Positions 33,174 through 42,955 of a DNA stretch of 64,000 nt are shown in pieces. This DNA is from Trichoderma breve. Lineage: Eukaryota; Ascomycota; Sordariomycetes; Hypocreales; Hypocreaceae. The notes below the pieces were generated by a model. It did not search any database. It was not told the origin of the DNA and saw only the letters and a list, made by a program, of their open reading frames with translations. Location: contig NC_079236.1 of NCBI RefSeq assembly GCF_028502605.1, forward strand, positions 3,472,001 through 3,536,000, in the 5' to 3' direction. The position numbers and the translations under genes are program-made. Within the stretch, counting starts at the first letter, position 1. Each line of letters opens with the position of its first letter.

Positions 33174-36100
33174 TCAGAAGAATTGTGCAGCAATGTCCAT
33201 ATCCATACCCATACCCATATCCGTGTCCATGTCGGAGAGGGCTTCATCCTTCTTCTTCTTACCGGTAGTAGCCCGCTTTTCTGCTTTCCGGGCCTCGTCA
33301 AGCTCAGCGTCGACATCCCAGACCTGCAAAAAGTCGTCCATCTCGTTGAATATGTCCTGCACAATATCGGTGGGGTCGTTGTCGTCATCCCATCCGCTGC
33401 TGGTCACCTTCTTCCCTCTTTGCAGATTCAATTTGGAGGGGCCATTGACTTTGGTCGGGCTGGCGATTTGTACTGCAGTAACAGGGGCTTGCCGGTCGGG
33501 GCTGCAGGATCCATGGCCTGATGCGGTTGGTACGCTCTGCGGTTGTGTGCCCTTTGAACGATCAGCTACGGCAGCAAAGTGGTGACTGAATTTCATGTCT
33601 CTCTCGGTGAGCGAATCAGAAGCGAGGCTTGTAGATGGCGGTGGAGGTGGTGAAACTGCTCGGTCCCTGCCTCGTGACAAGGATGATGACGTGTCCGTCT
33701 CTGACGAAATATTTTCGCCAGAGCTATCTGTCTCTTCATGCGGTAAGGGGGCCCAGGAAACTCGCTTCTTTGCTGTTGTGCTTCTCCACGCCCTGTTCTT
33801 GCTGGATACGAGGATACCATGTGATGTAGAGGCGACGCTGTTGTAGGTCCCATCTGTAAAAAAGCGTGTCTGCCGGCGAAGGACGGGAGATGGCGACATG
33901 AATGACGAAAAGGACGTAAAGGCGAACCGCGGCTCTGGTGTGGCTGGTCTCTCTGACACGGGTTCAGTTGGCAGAGGCAAATCCTCACTTGATGGCTGCT
34001 CTGTAATGACACTTTGTGGTGGCACAGCAAAACTTTCACCGGCTTTGGTAGGTGTGAGGGTTGGATTCTCTTGCTCCTGTATAGTTGTCTGGCCATGATC
34101 ATCTGCCAAGGTGGCTGTCAACTCCGGATCGGCTGCCTTTTCTGATGTATGCGCCTCAGACATGTCTAGACCTGCATCCCCCTCTGTGAGAGGTAAAGGT
34201 TGCGTCTCTGCGGAGACCTCATCTTGGGCAAGACTTGGCTCTGCCAACTCCAGTGAGTTAGGTAGCACATTGGGGTGGGCTGTGTTATCCATCTCTGTGG
34301 GCGAGGCGCTTTCAATCGGTAGTTGACTGGAAAGAGAAGCTGTTGAAAGGGCTGCAGTGTCGCGAGCCATGGGCTCTTCTTGAGATTTGTCCACTTTTGA
34401 ATGATCGGGTTTGCAAGTTAAATCGGGAGCAATGGCACTCAGGCTGGGCTGCGACATCGGAATATTGGTCTTTATGACTTGTGGTAATGGATTCTCTTTG
34501 GCCTCTTTTGACTCGACATTTTCCTTCGATTGCTGGCTATCTTCCTTTTGAAAGTAGATCGTTTTGTTTATAGCTGTGGGCGATTTGAGCGGCGATGAAT
34601 GATAAGGTCGAGCAATCTTGTTGGAAGCAGGCCGCGAGTTGATTCTACCATTTCGAGGGCTCAAAGACTGGAGAGCGGATGATTTAGGAGGGCTATTTGT
34701 CTTTGTAGGACTACCGTTGTTGGACGACTCTTTGGAAACATTGGCTGCTTCACTCCGACTAGCGGGCTGTTGTGCGTTTGATAGAGCTGTAATACTAGAG
34801 TCAGGAGACAAGTCATCGGATCCGTCAGCATCGTCATATATAATTGGATGCGCTATTCGTGTAGGTGTTGTAGCACCGAAGCGCGTGATGAATCCATCGG
34901 GGGCTTTGTAGTTTGCTTCTAGACCATCCATAAAACTATCCTCGGGATTATGAGCTGTGCTTGCATCATCTGAAGGCAATGTAGGCTCATCAAGGTCGGG
35001 GCCGGTTGGGGTAGTTGCCCGCGGAAGCGATTGAGTGCTGGCACTCGCCCATTCGTTGAACTCAAGTGGCGAACGTTCTTCCTCTGGTGAGTGAGACTCT
35101 GGTGCAGTGGTGTCGTCGTCGTCAATATGAGCTTCTTCATCAGCATGACTCTCCGCGCCTAGCATTTCTAGATCTGAGAAGTCAGATAGATTTGTCGGAG
35201 CTTCTGATAAACAAGATAAACCACTCGAAGACCGCGGGCGGTTGGGTGATTTGCTGGGCGATTGAGTTGCTGAAACTCTCTGCTTCGATGGTGTTTGCGC
35301 TGGGGACATGGAAACGGGAGATAGGGCCCTCAACAAGCTGGGCTGGGAAAATGGAGACGACAAGGAAGAGGATGGATTCGGCATATTTGTTAAAGATGCA
35401 TCAGCTGATGGACGAGTAATGAGAGATTCATCATCGTCGGAGTCAAACGTATCGTCATCTTCGCTGGATAGGCCCTGCCTTGGAATTTTCGAAGTAAGCT
35501 CCCGAATATGCGAATATATCGATGTGTTTTGTAGACAAGCTTTTGCGTGTTGTTCACCGGCACTCGTTGTTCTAGCCCGCCGTCTTGCTGAGGTGGGGGT
35601 TTTGATTTCGAGTTCTGACGATGCCACTCTACGACGCTTAGGCGATGTTTTATCCGCGCCAATTGATGATTTTGACTTCCTCTTGCTCAGCTTCTGTGAT
35701 GGTGAACTTGCTGCCCAGGAGTCGTAGCCATCCTTGGTCGGCGAAAGAGAAGCATCATCATCATCTCCCCAACGTGAGCGCGAACGTGGTTCAGTGAAAG
35801 GTGCCTGCTTGAGACTTTCCGGACTAGGAAGAGCACACTCGGCATTTTTCAGGACCGCTTGCCTCTGGGCAACCGGAGAAGCAGACGCAGAAGCCGCAGG
35901 TCGCCTGAGGCTATACTGTGAGCCTACAGGCTGAGACTCTGGTCGACGTTGCGAATTGGCAGTGCGATTCTTAGACCGCCACGGGTTCACCCAGCCGGAT
36001 TCCTCGTCGAAGGGGCCTTTCAAGGTTGCAGACAGCAGCATCGGGACTCTACCAGCAAGGAACTGTCGTCCAGCAGCCTCATATCTCAACCTCCGTGCCT

Positions 36101-36194
36101 CCGCATCGTCGTAGTCTTCGTCCTCGGACCCCTCATAGTAGATGTCCTGCGGCGAGAAGACCGCCTCGCAGTAGATGGAGTCCCTCGGCAGCAT
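33174..36194 (-). CDS. Large Ser/Pro-rich protein of unknown function
   Basis: Single exon, 1006 residues, ATG at 36194. I do not recognise a catalytic domain. The N-terminal ~75 residues look the most ordered: SIYCEAVFSPQDIYYEG, then an acidic patch, RRLRYEAAGRQFLAGRVP and GPFDEESGWVNPWRSK. The remainder is mainly disordered Ser/Pro/Thr/Glu sequence with many S-P and T-P sites and basic patches (KTSPKRRRVASS, near residue 185), consistent with a nuclear, phosphorylated protein. The C-terminus has a short acidic helix-like segment (VQDIFNEMDDFLQVWDVDAE), a lysine patch and Met/Asp repeats. Fungal relatives are sometimes labelled protamine-P1-like from composition alone, which I do not endorse. 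It is divergent from cdc11 across a 1.1-kb promoter region. Confidence 0.8.
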   Translation of the reverse strand: MLPRDSIYCEAVFSPQDIYYEGSEDEDYDDAEARRLRYEAAGRQFLAGRVPMLLSATLKGPFDEESGWVNPWRSKNRTANSQRRPESQPVGSQYSLRRPAASASASPVAQRQAVLKNAECALPSPESLKQAPFTEPRSRSRWGDDDDASLSPTKDGYDSWAASSPSQKLSKRKSKSSIGADKTSPKRRRVASSELEIKTPTSARRRARTTSAGEQHAKACLQNTSIYSHIRELTSKIPRQGLSSEDDDTFDSDDDESLITRPSADASLTNMPNPSSSLSSPFSQPSLLRALSPVSMSPAQTPSKQRVSATQSPSKSPNRPRSSSGLSCLSEAPTNLSDFSDLEMLGAESHADEEAHIDDDDTTAPESHSPEEERSPLEFNEWASASTQSLPRATTPTGPDLDEPTLPSDDASTAHNPEDSFMDGLEANYKAPDGFITRFGATTPTRIAHPIIYDDADGSDDLSPDSSITALSNAQQPASRSEAANVSKESSNNGSPTKTNSPPKSSALQSLSPRNGRINSRPASNKIARPYHSSPLKSPTAINKTIYFQKEDSQQSKENVESKEAKENPLPQVIKTNIPMSQPSLSAIAPDLTCKPDHSKVDKSQEEPMARDTAALSTASLSSQLPIESASPTEMDNTAHPNVLPNSLELAEPSLAQDEVSAETQPLPLTEGDAGLDMSEAHTSEKAADPELTATLADDHGQTTIQEQENPTLTPTKAGESFAVPPQSVITEQPSSEDLPLPTEPVSERPATPEPRFAFTSFSSFMSPSPVLRRQTRFFTDGTYNSVASTSHGILVSSKNRAWRSTTAKKRVSWAPLPHEETDSSGENISSETDTSSSLSRGRDRAVSPPPPPSTSLASDSLTERDMKFSHHFAAVADRSKGTQPQSVPTASGHGSCSPDRQAPVTAVQIASPTKVNGPSKLNLQRGKKVTSSGWDDDNDPTDIVQDIFNEMDDFLQVWDVDAELDEARKAEKRATTGKKKKDEALSDMDTDMGMGMDMDIAAQFF

Positions 36195-36507
36195 TTGGGA
36201 CCGTGGCGGAGATTAAGGCATCAACGGTTTATCGTCGAGAATCGATGGCGGACTGGCTGGATTTACGACACCGGGGGCGCAGGGCCAGAGACGCACAAGG
36301 TCAACTCCTCATCTGTGTCTTGGTGATGTCGACAATGGTGGACGCAAGGGCAGGGCACGAGCTGGTGGGAAATTGGAGGTTGGAAATGTCTTGTCGAGAA
36401 GTTGCACTTATCGCGGTCCGCACATGACGAAAGACGCGTCCCGCGCCGTCACGTGAGCTCGCGTAAAGAGCGGATCACTTTTGGGTCACTTTTGGGGGAA
36501 GCTGCAG

Positions 36508-36535
36508 GATGAAGATGGAGATGGAGATGGAGATG
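36508..36535. repeat. GATGGA-type hexamer repeat
   Basis: Roughly four copies of GATGGA-like hexamers (one unit is GATGAA) lie in the shared promoter region. Confidence 0.8.
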
Positions 36536-36640
36536 CATGGGGATTTTCTTGACTAATGTGCGTGCATGCATATGAAAAGGAGTTCGTTCTAGTTGCTGTA
36601 TCTACGGGCTCCGTTTAAGGAGTTCCGCTACTCCGTACAT

Positions 36641-36676
36641 CTACAGCTACAGCTACAGTTACAGTTACAGTAACAG
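36641..36676. repeat. CTACAG/TTACAG hexamer repeat
   Basis: Six tandem hexamers are read as three CTACAG, two TTACAG and one TAACAG. The gradient of substitutions suggests an ageing microsatellite in the shared promoter region. Confidence 0.88.
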
Positions 36677-37282
36677 GTAAGATAGCTAACGGTAATGCCC
36701 GGTCATGACAGCATCATCTTACGGCGTGCTAAAAATACAGCGCTGCCCATTTCAACTTGGTTGCAAGCTAAATGACAGCAAACTTTGCGAGATTTCAGCC
36801 AATCTTAAAGACATCCATGGGATCCAGCCTCCAGTACCGTTTTCCAGCGACAAACTCACGTGATCTGCCTGTCCCACTGCAGTTGGCACAGCAACCCCGC
36901 CGCGGCCAATTAACACCCCTGTTTTGTTTTTCCGTTTCAAGCTCGCGCATCATCGTTTCCTACAGTTTATCATGTCTCCCGCCAGAATCCCCTGCATGCG
37001 CTCCTATGCCATCACCAGGTAAATACTCGGCCTTCATCTTGTCCTTTGTCGACATTTGACCCGGCATTTCTGCCTTCTCAACCCCCCGATACCGCCCAAG
37101 TATATCTTGTCCCTGCGCCGCCTCTGCGTGATTCCTTTTCGAGTGCGCGCGCATCAGTCGCATCACTGCCTCTGCCTGGACGCGAACCCCGCATAGAAGC
37201 TTTTTTGTATACTTGCACCCTATCTATATCTATGGCGTGAGATTCTTATCCCCTGGGTGCATCATCTCTACCGGCCGTCACC

Positions 37283-40200
37283 ATGTCGTCGCACGCCTGG
37301 CTGGACTCGTTGACCGAGGACTGGGTGTCGGAGCGTGGATCCTCGCCCGCGCCTCTCTCCCTCGTCAGATCGTCCAAGAAGGGCACACCGTCACCGTCGC
37401 CAAAGCTCACCCCGAGTCGCATACCGCGTTGGAGGCATCCTGGGGTGGTTCCGCGGGCGTCGCAGAAGAAGAGCATGACCATTCTCGAGGGCGACCGTAG
37501 CTCCGACGAAAACAACAAATCCCCCAAGAAGCGCCTCCTGAAGTTTGTAAAGGATCGCAAGCCGGCGCACAAGGGCTATCTTGAGCGCTCAGTCTCCTCG
37601 ACAACAACCGGCTCCGTCGTCGTGCATAAGAATGCCCGACAGCGAGCGCCTGCCACGCCGGGGAAATCCGACACACCGGAATGGAAGCGACGATTGGTCC
37701 AGGGCAAACTTGATTATGGAGAGCAGCGCGACTTGTTCAGCTCGGCAGCTGTTGGCTTGCAGGACATGTTCAAACCGCCGCCATCAAGCGAAGCCGGCCT
37801 CGACTCGCCATCCCCCAATTTCGACTCTCCCTCTCCCAACTTCGATTTTCCGTCTCCATTGCCCGACTTTCCATCCCCATTGCCTAGTTCTCCATCTCCC
37901 GATCGCGAATCTCCACACCTCGAATCTCCCACCACTGCAGATTTATACGAAACAGATATGCCCTCAAGTCCGCCAGCACCGAGGCACCCGACGATAATCT
38001 TGGAGTCCACAGAGGAGCTCAATGCTGATGAGGAGGGAGGCATGTTTTCGCCGAACGAGATCACACCGAGTCCAAGCCCTAGAAGGCCTCAGCGAGAAAT
38101 AAAATACAAGCTCAACGTCGAGGACGACCCCTCGGATCTATCCACTATGAGCAACGATGGTCCTATGAACCCCTCTGAGCCCCCCACGGAAGATGAAGAA
38201 GATCAGCAAGATGATCAAGAGGCCGAGCAAAAGGCCGAGGAAGAAAAATCGAACCAAGAGGAGTCAGAACAAGAGGATTCAGAGCAAGAAGACTCAGAAC
38301 ACGAAGAACCAGAACATGATGGAGATGGGCAAGGGAAATCCGAACAAGACGAAGGATCATCCCAAGACGATAGTTATCTCGCCATTCCCTCCTTGATTGA
38401 TGGCGGATCTAGAAAAGCGAGCGGCCAGAGCTACACGAAAAACGAAGACTTCAGCCCCATCTTAATCGGCAAGCGCAGTGACGAAGACGGAAAAGTCGAA
38501 TTTGCTCCCCTCGAAATGCCCACGGAAGAATTGCGAGAAAAGCTCGAGAGGCTTCAGCTCAATCAAATGATCCTGGATCCGTCACACAATGCTTCCGACA
38601 GTGCAGTGGACGTGAAGCCTACCCAAAACAAAGCAGAAGATGACGAATCCTCGCTTAAATACCATTTCGATACCTCCCATGGGAGCGATGAGTCGGCTGA
38701 GGAGGGGTCTCTGCGACATCATTCCCTGAGTCCTGATTTGGGCGAGGATTGGTCAGAAATGCTGCCCGAAGACTCGATGCAAGCAAGCACGCCCAAGCAA
38801 TTCCCCACCTTGCGGACCCAAGATGCTGATTCCAACCTGTTTGGCTCCTTTTTCGGCACTCCGAACCTGCCTCAAGCTCCATTCCCAAGCCCTGATAAAA
38901 AGCAGATCCGCGATCCTGGCAACCGATCCAACTCGAGTCCTTTGAAACTCTTTGGGCCGTATGACACATTTACCAACCAGACCTTGCTTCGGCGCATTAG
39001 TCAATTCGAAGAAGACATGTCTGGTAGAAACTCACGAGAATCCTCGCCTTCCACACCTTCCAGCCGGGAACCCAGCCAGGATGCCAGCAGGAAACGGTAT
39101 GTTAGTCATTTTGGGGCTGGTGAATTGGAGGGGTTTGAATTCACAAGTGAATTGTCTCACCTGGCCGGCCAACATTCCAGCCTCCTTTCCAAGGATGACA
39201 AGGATGACAATGAGGAAAAGTCGCCGTCAGATCCTCCCTTGGCTGTCAAGGGAGCCTTAAAGCTTGTTCCTCCACAATCCTGGTTCCCTGAAGATGCTTC
39301 ATTGTACGTTCGTAGGAGCCGTGGCAAGAGCAAATCTCAGACTCCTTCAGTCAACACTGGTGCTGGAAACGATTACATGTCTAGTTCGCCTGAAAGTTCC
39401 CTCACCCCCCAGGATGAGGCTTACGATCTGTCCTGGGTCGCAAAGCGAGATTATGGATCCGAAACCAAGCGACCCAGAGCGTCTCCTTCCAAGCACCCGA
39501 CGCCAAAACGCCGCCGAACGCTCCACCGATCCGATGTTGCGTTTGGCAGCGAAAAGCGACTCCGCGCCCTGGGCAAACAACGAAAGCGGTCCCTGTCCGA
39601 GTACTCGGATTCTGCCGACGACCAAGATGAGGAATATGTGTCCAGACGCGGGTCCCATTCTTCAGGTCACACTTCGAGGTCGCCGACAGAGGCCGTTTTC
39701 CAGAACAAGGCACGTCGATCAGCAGCGAGGTCAATGTCAATCCAAGACGAAGCTGAGCCGGACACAACTGGCAAAGCTGCCGAACGCAAGCCTTCTATAA
39801 GAACGCAAGATTTTGTAGACCAGGCCGCTCAAATCATGGCCATGATTCGCAGTCAGGTTAGTCAACCAGGGCTGTCAAGCCTTGAAGAGTCTGAGCTGGA
39901 GATCAAGGTACCATCGCATAACGCTACACTGGAGGAGTCCGATAACTCTACGGCAGAACCATTCTCCCGACCACCCAGTCGAGATGGAAAGCCAATCCCC
40001 AGACAGGCGCGACAGCAAGAGGACCCCGAGGTCGTAAAACGACTCAAGAAGTACCAGGAGCTGAGCGACATGGGCGACGTAATTTCTTCATCAGTAAGAT
40101 CCATGGGCCTTGCAAAAGACGCAATTCGTGCGGCCAAGGAGGTTGAACGTATGGTTGATCGAGCCAGCCGTACTCGGACCAATGGCCATGGCGGTGGCGG

Positions 40201-42955
40201 ATCGAATTCTGAGTCGGCAAGCGAAACGACAAGTCCAGTTCATGACTTGTTTTCTAGCACATCTGGTCGCTCTACCAGCCATTTGTTCCCCACCTCTTCG
40301 TCCAGAGGCTCCGAATCACGCAAAGTCATTGCTCCCGAGAGTGTTTCGCACCTGATTCCAGACAAGATTGGCGGCATGTATTTGGACAAGCAGAACAACA
40401 TTTGGATAAGAAACAAAGAGTCAAAGGATTCTGTAACGTCCCATGCCTCAGGATCTGACGAGAGCGAGGAAGATCCATTTGCGAACATTCCTGATTTGTC
40501 CGTTGATATGACAGAGGAGATGCAGCATCTGAAGCAAACTCCTCGAGGCCAGGGTGTGGCAAGCAACAAGGACAGCACCTCTCGCCCGAACTCTGCCCAA
40601 ACACATTCACTTAAGAGCTATACTACTCTGGCGGCTTACGAGCCCCTCGATCCTGAGGTAGCCGAGAGGGCTAGAGGGGAGATTGAGAAGCTCGATGCTC
40701 AACCTGGAGATGGTTCTAAAGCTGCAGAGGAGGCCGGCAAGGGTTTGCACGTTCTCAAGGCCAAGACAAGTAGCGATGGATTGTCTTCGAAGCGTCGTAA
40801 TATTACGATTTCCTTTACGTCCCCCATTGCTTCGATTATTCTTGGCGTGCTGCCTGAGGATATAGAGGGTCTGGAGGACGATCCAGTGCCGGGCGAGTCA
40901 TCCGAATCGCCTCCTCTTCTCCAAGCTCAATTTAGCGGCGCTAAAGGAGTTCAAGGCTCTCTACGAGCAATCCGTGCTTCGTCGTTGTCTGGATCCAAGT
41001 TTACACCCAGGCCAATCTCACGGATAGAGGAGCGGGATGAAGAGAGTACCGTAGAGTTGTCGAAGGGCCAAAGTCAGAGTCAGAGTCCACACCAAAGCCA
41101 AGATCAAAGTCAAAGTCAAACCCAAACTCCAGCACACCCCCAGCGCCAGCGCCAAGTCAGCTATCTTGGCGACAACTCAATGTTGAGCCTCAAGTCGCTG
41201 GAAGGGGGCTCAGGCTTTGGTTTCCTCACGGCTACTCCCAGCCCAGCGGCCCATGGTGTCTCGCTGAGGGCTGACGACAGTCTACTGATTGGCCGAAATG
41301 TGGGAAAGCTCTCACTGAGCCCGCTCTCAGAATTTACAGTGAACCATGAAGACAAGTCATTTGGGCTTGAGGTCAGCTACGTTATGGGACCCAAGCGATT
41401 GGCAACAGGCGATGGCTCGAAGAAGGTGCTGTCCATGACGATACGAGACCTTGTGGAAAAGCTCTCCGAAGCCGAGCCGAACGAGCCGTTCTGGGATGAC
41501 ATGACCTCTCTCACTCTCCAAGACAAGCAGCTGACTAGCTTGCACATGCTGAATGAGTTTTGCTCCAAAATCACGACATTGGATGTGTCGAAGAACTCGC
41601 TGGCGCATCTTGAGGGTGTGCCTGAATGTGTGCGACAGCTTAAGGTATCCGACAACATGCTGACGGAGCTCACCTCGTGGGACCATCTCATTCACCTGCA
41701 ATATCTGGACATTTCCAACAACGAAGTTAAGAGCTTATCGGCGTTGAAGAGGCTCATCCACTTGCGCAGCTTGCGTGCAGACAATAACTTGCTAACAACT
41801 CTTGACGGACTGGACTCTCACGATGGACTACTTACCTTGAGGGCACGCAACAATCTAATTGAAGAGCTTGATTTTACCGGCATCAGTTGGGAGCGCTTGA
41901 CAGAACTGGACGTGGCCTCGAATAGTATTTCATCGGTCCAGGGACTTGAGCTGCTGCCTGCGCTTTCCCAGCTGGACATTTCGGACAACCAGCTTGAGTC
42001 GCTCGTGTTTGACAAGGCCAACAGGACGTTGCGGAAGCTTGACATTAGCGACAACCACCTTGAATCATTGGATATTCGACACCTCAGCAGCTTGCAGACA
42101 CTTCACGCCGACCGAAACTGTCTTAGCCACCTCTCCGGCTTCCGCTACGTTCGTCGGTTGGACAGCCTCTCCCTGCGCGAGCAGCAAGGTGAGGTCCCGC
42201 TCGAGTTAGATTTCCTGACAACTGCCTGCGAGATAAGGAAGCTGTTTTTGTCTGGAAACTACCTGGGAACATTCGAGCTGAAGGCAGACTTTCTCAACCT
42301 GCAGCTGCTTGAGCTTGCAAGCTGCGGGTTGGAGGAATTGCCTGATGAGTGTGGCCAAATGATGCCCAACTTGCGTATATTGAATCTCAATTTCAATGCC
42401 CTAAAGGACCTATCGGCCTTGCGATTCATTCCGCGACTGAAGAAGCTGCTTGTGGCTGGGAATCGGCTTTCAGACACAATGGCAGTGACGGAGCTCTTGA
42501 CCGACTTTCCTCATCTCACAGAATTAGATCTGAGGGATAACCCCATTACCCAGGGTTTCTATCCTCCAGTCCAAATGCTCATCAGCCCCGATAACATGGG
42601 CAGCGCTGACTCCTTTATGATGCCGGATGCGGACATGGAGAGAGATAAGACTTTTGCAAGGCGCCTGGATGAGACTACAAAGCTACGTCGCCGTCTTCAC
42701 GAAGTGGTTTATGTTGCTAGCTGCAAGCGCCTCCGCAGGTTGGATGGCCGCGCCATAATTAGGGAGAAGACGCTGGCCAAAGACGTTTTGCTACAAAGAC
42801 TCATCGATGATGGGCTTGTACCAGATCTAGAGGACACATTGATTGCTGAATCGGAATCCGCACAGCAGCAAAAAGAAACGGCACCAACGCCTTCACTCAG
42901 CACAAATAGGGGGTTCGCTGGAGAAGTTGGCGGACGAGCGAGCCGCAGCCGGTGA
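37283..42955 (+). CDS. cdc11: Septation initiation network scaffold Cdc11/Nud1-like protein
   Basis: Single exon, 1890 residues. The N-terminus MSSHAWLDSLTEDWV matches the conserved start of Cdc11-type scaffolds. Residues ~1-1400 are disordered, with repeated S-P motifs (residues ~174-208), an acidic Gln/Glu/Ser stretch (~300-365) and basic patches. From about residue 1400 to 1750 there are leucine-rich repeats, for example LTLQDKQLTSL, LDVSKNSLAHL and LRADNNLLTTLDGL, followed by a capping region ending in RLRRLDGRAI. Family knowledge: Cdc11 (Nud1 in budding yeast) anchors the SIN kinase cascade at spindle pole bodies and is phosphoregulated in mitosis, so the S-P clusters fit. No intron is needed. 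The long T-rich 3' region follows. Confidence 0.9.
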   Translation: MSSHAWLDSLTEDWVSERGSSPAPLSLVRSSKKGTPSPSPKLTPSRIPRWRHPGVVPRASQKKSMTILEGDRSSDENNKSPKKRLLKFVKDRKPAHKGYLERSVSSTTTGSVVVHKNARQRAPATPGKSDTPEWKRRLVQGKLDYGEQRDLFSSAAVGLQDMFKPPPSSEAGLDSPSPNFDSPSPNFDFPSPLPDFPSPLPSSPSPDRESPHLESPTTADLYETDMPSSPPAPRHPTIILESTEELNADEEGGMFSPNEITPSPSPRRPQREIKYKLNVEDDPSDLSTMSNDGPMNPSEPPTEDEEDQQDDQEAEQKAEEEKSNQEESEQEDSEQEDSEHEEPEHDGDGQGKSEQDEGSSQDDSYLAIPSLIDGGSRKASGQSYTKNEDFSPILIGKRSDEDGKVEFAPLEMPTEELREKLERLQLNQMILDPSHNASDSAVDVKPTQNKAEDDESSLKYHFDTSHGSDESAEEGSLRHHSLSPDLGEDWSEMLPEDSMQASTPKQFPTLRTQDADSNLFGSFFGTPNLPQAPFPSPDKKQIRDPGNRSNSSPLKLFGPYDTFTNQTLLRRISQFEEDMSGRNSRESSPSTPSSREPSQDASRKRYVSHFGAGELEGFEFTSELSHLAGQHSSLLSKDDKDDNEEKSPSDPPLAVKGALKLVPPQSWFPEDASLYVRRSRGKSKSQTPSVNTGAGNDYMSSSPESSLTPQDEAYDLSWVAKRDYGSETKRPRASPSKHPTPKRRRTLHRSDVAFGSEKRLRALGKQRKRSLSEYSDSADDQDEEYVSRRGSHSSGHTSRSPTEAVFQNKARRSAARSMSIQDEAEPDTTGKAAERKPSIRTQDFVDQAAQIMAMIRSQVSQPGLSSLEESELEIKVPSHNATLEESDNSTAEPFSRPPSRDGKPIPRQARQQEDPEVVKRLKKYQELSDMGDVISSSVRSMGLAKDAIRAAKEVERMVDRASRTRTNGHGGGGSNSESASETTSPVHDLFSSTSGRSTSHLFPTSSSRGSESRKVIAPESVSHLIPDKIGGMYLDKQNNIWIRNKESKDSVTSHASGSDESEEDPFANIPDLSVDMTEEMQHLKQTPRGQGVASNKDSTSRPNSAQTHSLKSYTTLAAYEPLDPEVAERARGEIEKLDAQPGDGSKAAEEAGKGLHVLKAKTSSDGLSSKRRNITISFTSPIASIILGVLPEDIEGLEDDPVPGESSESPPLLQAQFSGAKGVQGSLRAIRASSLSGSKFTPRPISRIEERDEESTVELSKGQSQSQSPHQSQDQSQSQTQTPAHPQRQRQVSYLGDNSMLSLKSLEGGSGFGFLTATPSPAAHGVSLRADDSLLIGRNVGKLSLSPLSEFTVNHEDKSFGLEVSYVMGPKRLATGDGSKKVLSMTIRDLVEKLSEAEPNEPFWDDMTSLTLQDKQLTSLHMLNEFCSKITTLDVSKNSLAHLEGVPECVRQLKVSDNMLTELTSWDHLIHLQYLDISNNEVKSLSALKRLIHLRSLRADNNLLTTLDGLDSHDGLLTLRARNNLIEELDFTGISWERLTELDVASNSISSVQGLELLPALSQLDISDNQLESLVFDKANRTLRKLDISDNHLESLDIRHLSSLQTLHADRNCLSHLSGFRYVRRLDSLSLREQQGEVPLELDFLTTACEIRKLFLSGNYLGTFELKADFLNLQLLELASCGLEELPDECGQMMPNLRILNLNFNALKDLSALRFIPRLKKLLVAGNRLSDTMAVTELLTDFPHLTELDLRDNPITQGFYPPVQMLISPDNMGSADSFMMPDADMERDKTFARRLDETTKLRRRLHEVVYVASCKRLRRLDGRAIIREKTLAKDVLLQRLIDDGLVPDLEDTLIAESESAQQQKETAPTPSLSTNRGFAGEVGGRASRSR
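37802..37915 (+). repeat. Internal S-P-S-P-N-F-D type repeat in cdc11
   Basis: The DNA encodes imperfect repeats of S-P-S-P-x-F-D and F-P-S-P-L-P-type units, about five in a row, giving a dense block of potential proline-directed phosphorylation sites. Confidence 0.75.

Larger units (their letters stand above)
36195..37282. promoter_or_regulatory. Bidirectional promoter, unknown gene / cdc11
   Basis: This 1088-bp spacer separates divergent starts. It contains two short tandem arrays (36508-36535 and 36641-36676) and a long pyrimidine-rich leader before the cdc11 ATG. The sequence CACGTGAGC at 36451-36459 contains a CACGTG E-box. No ORF is supported. Confidence 0.55.
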
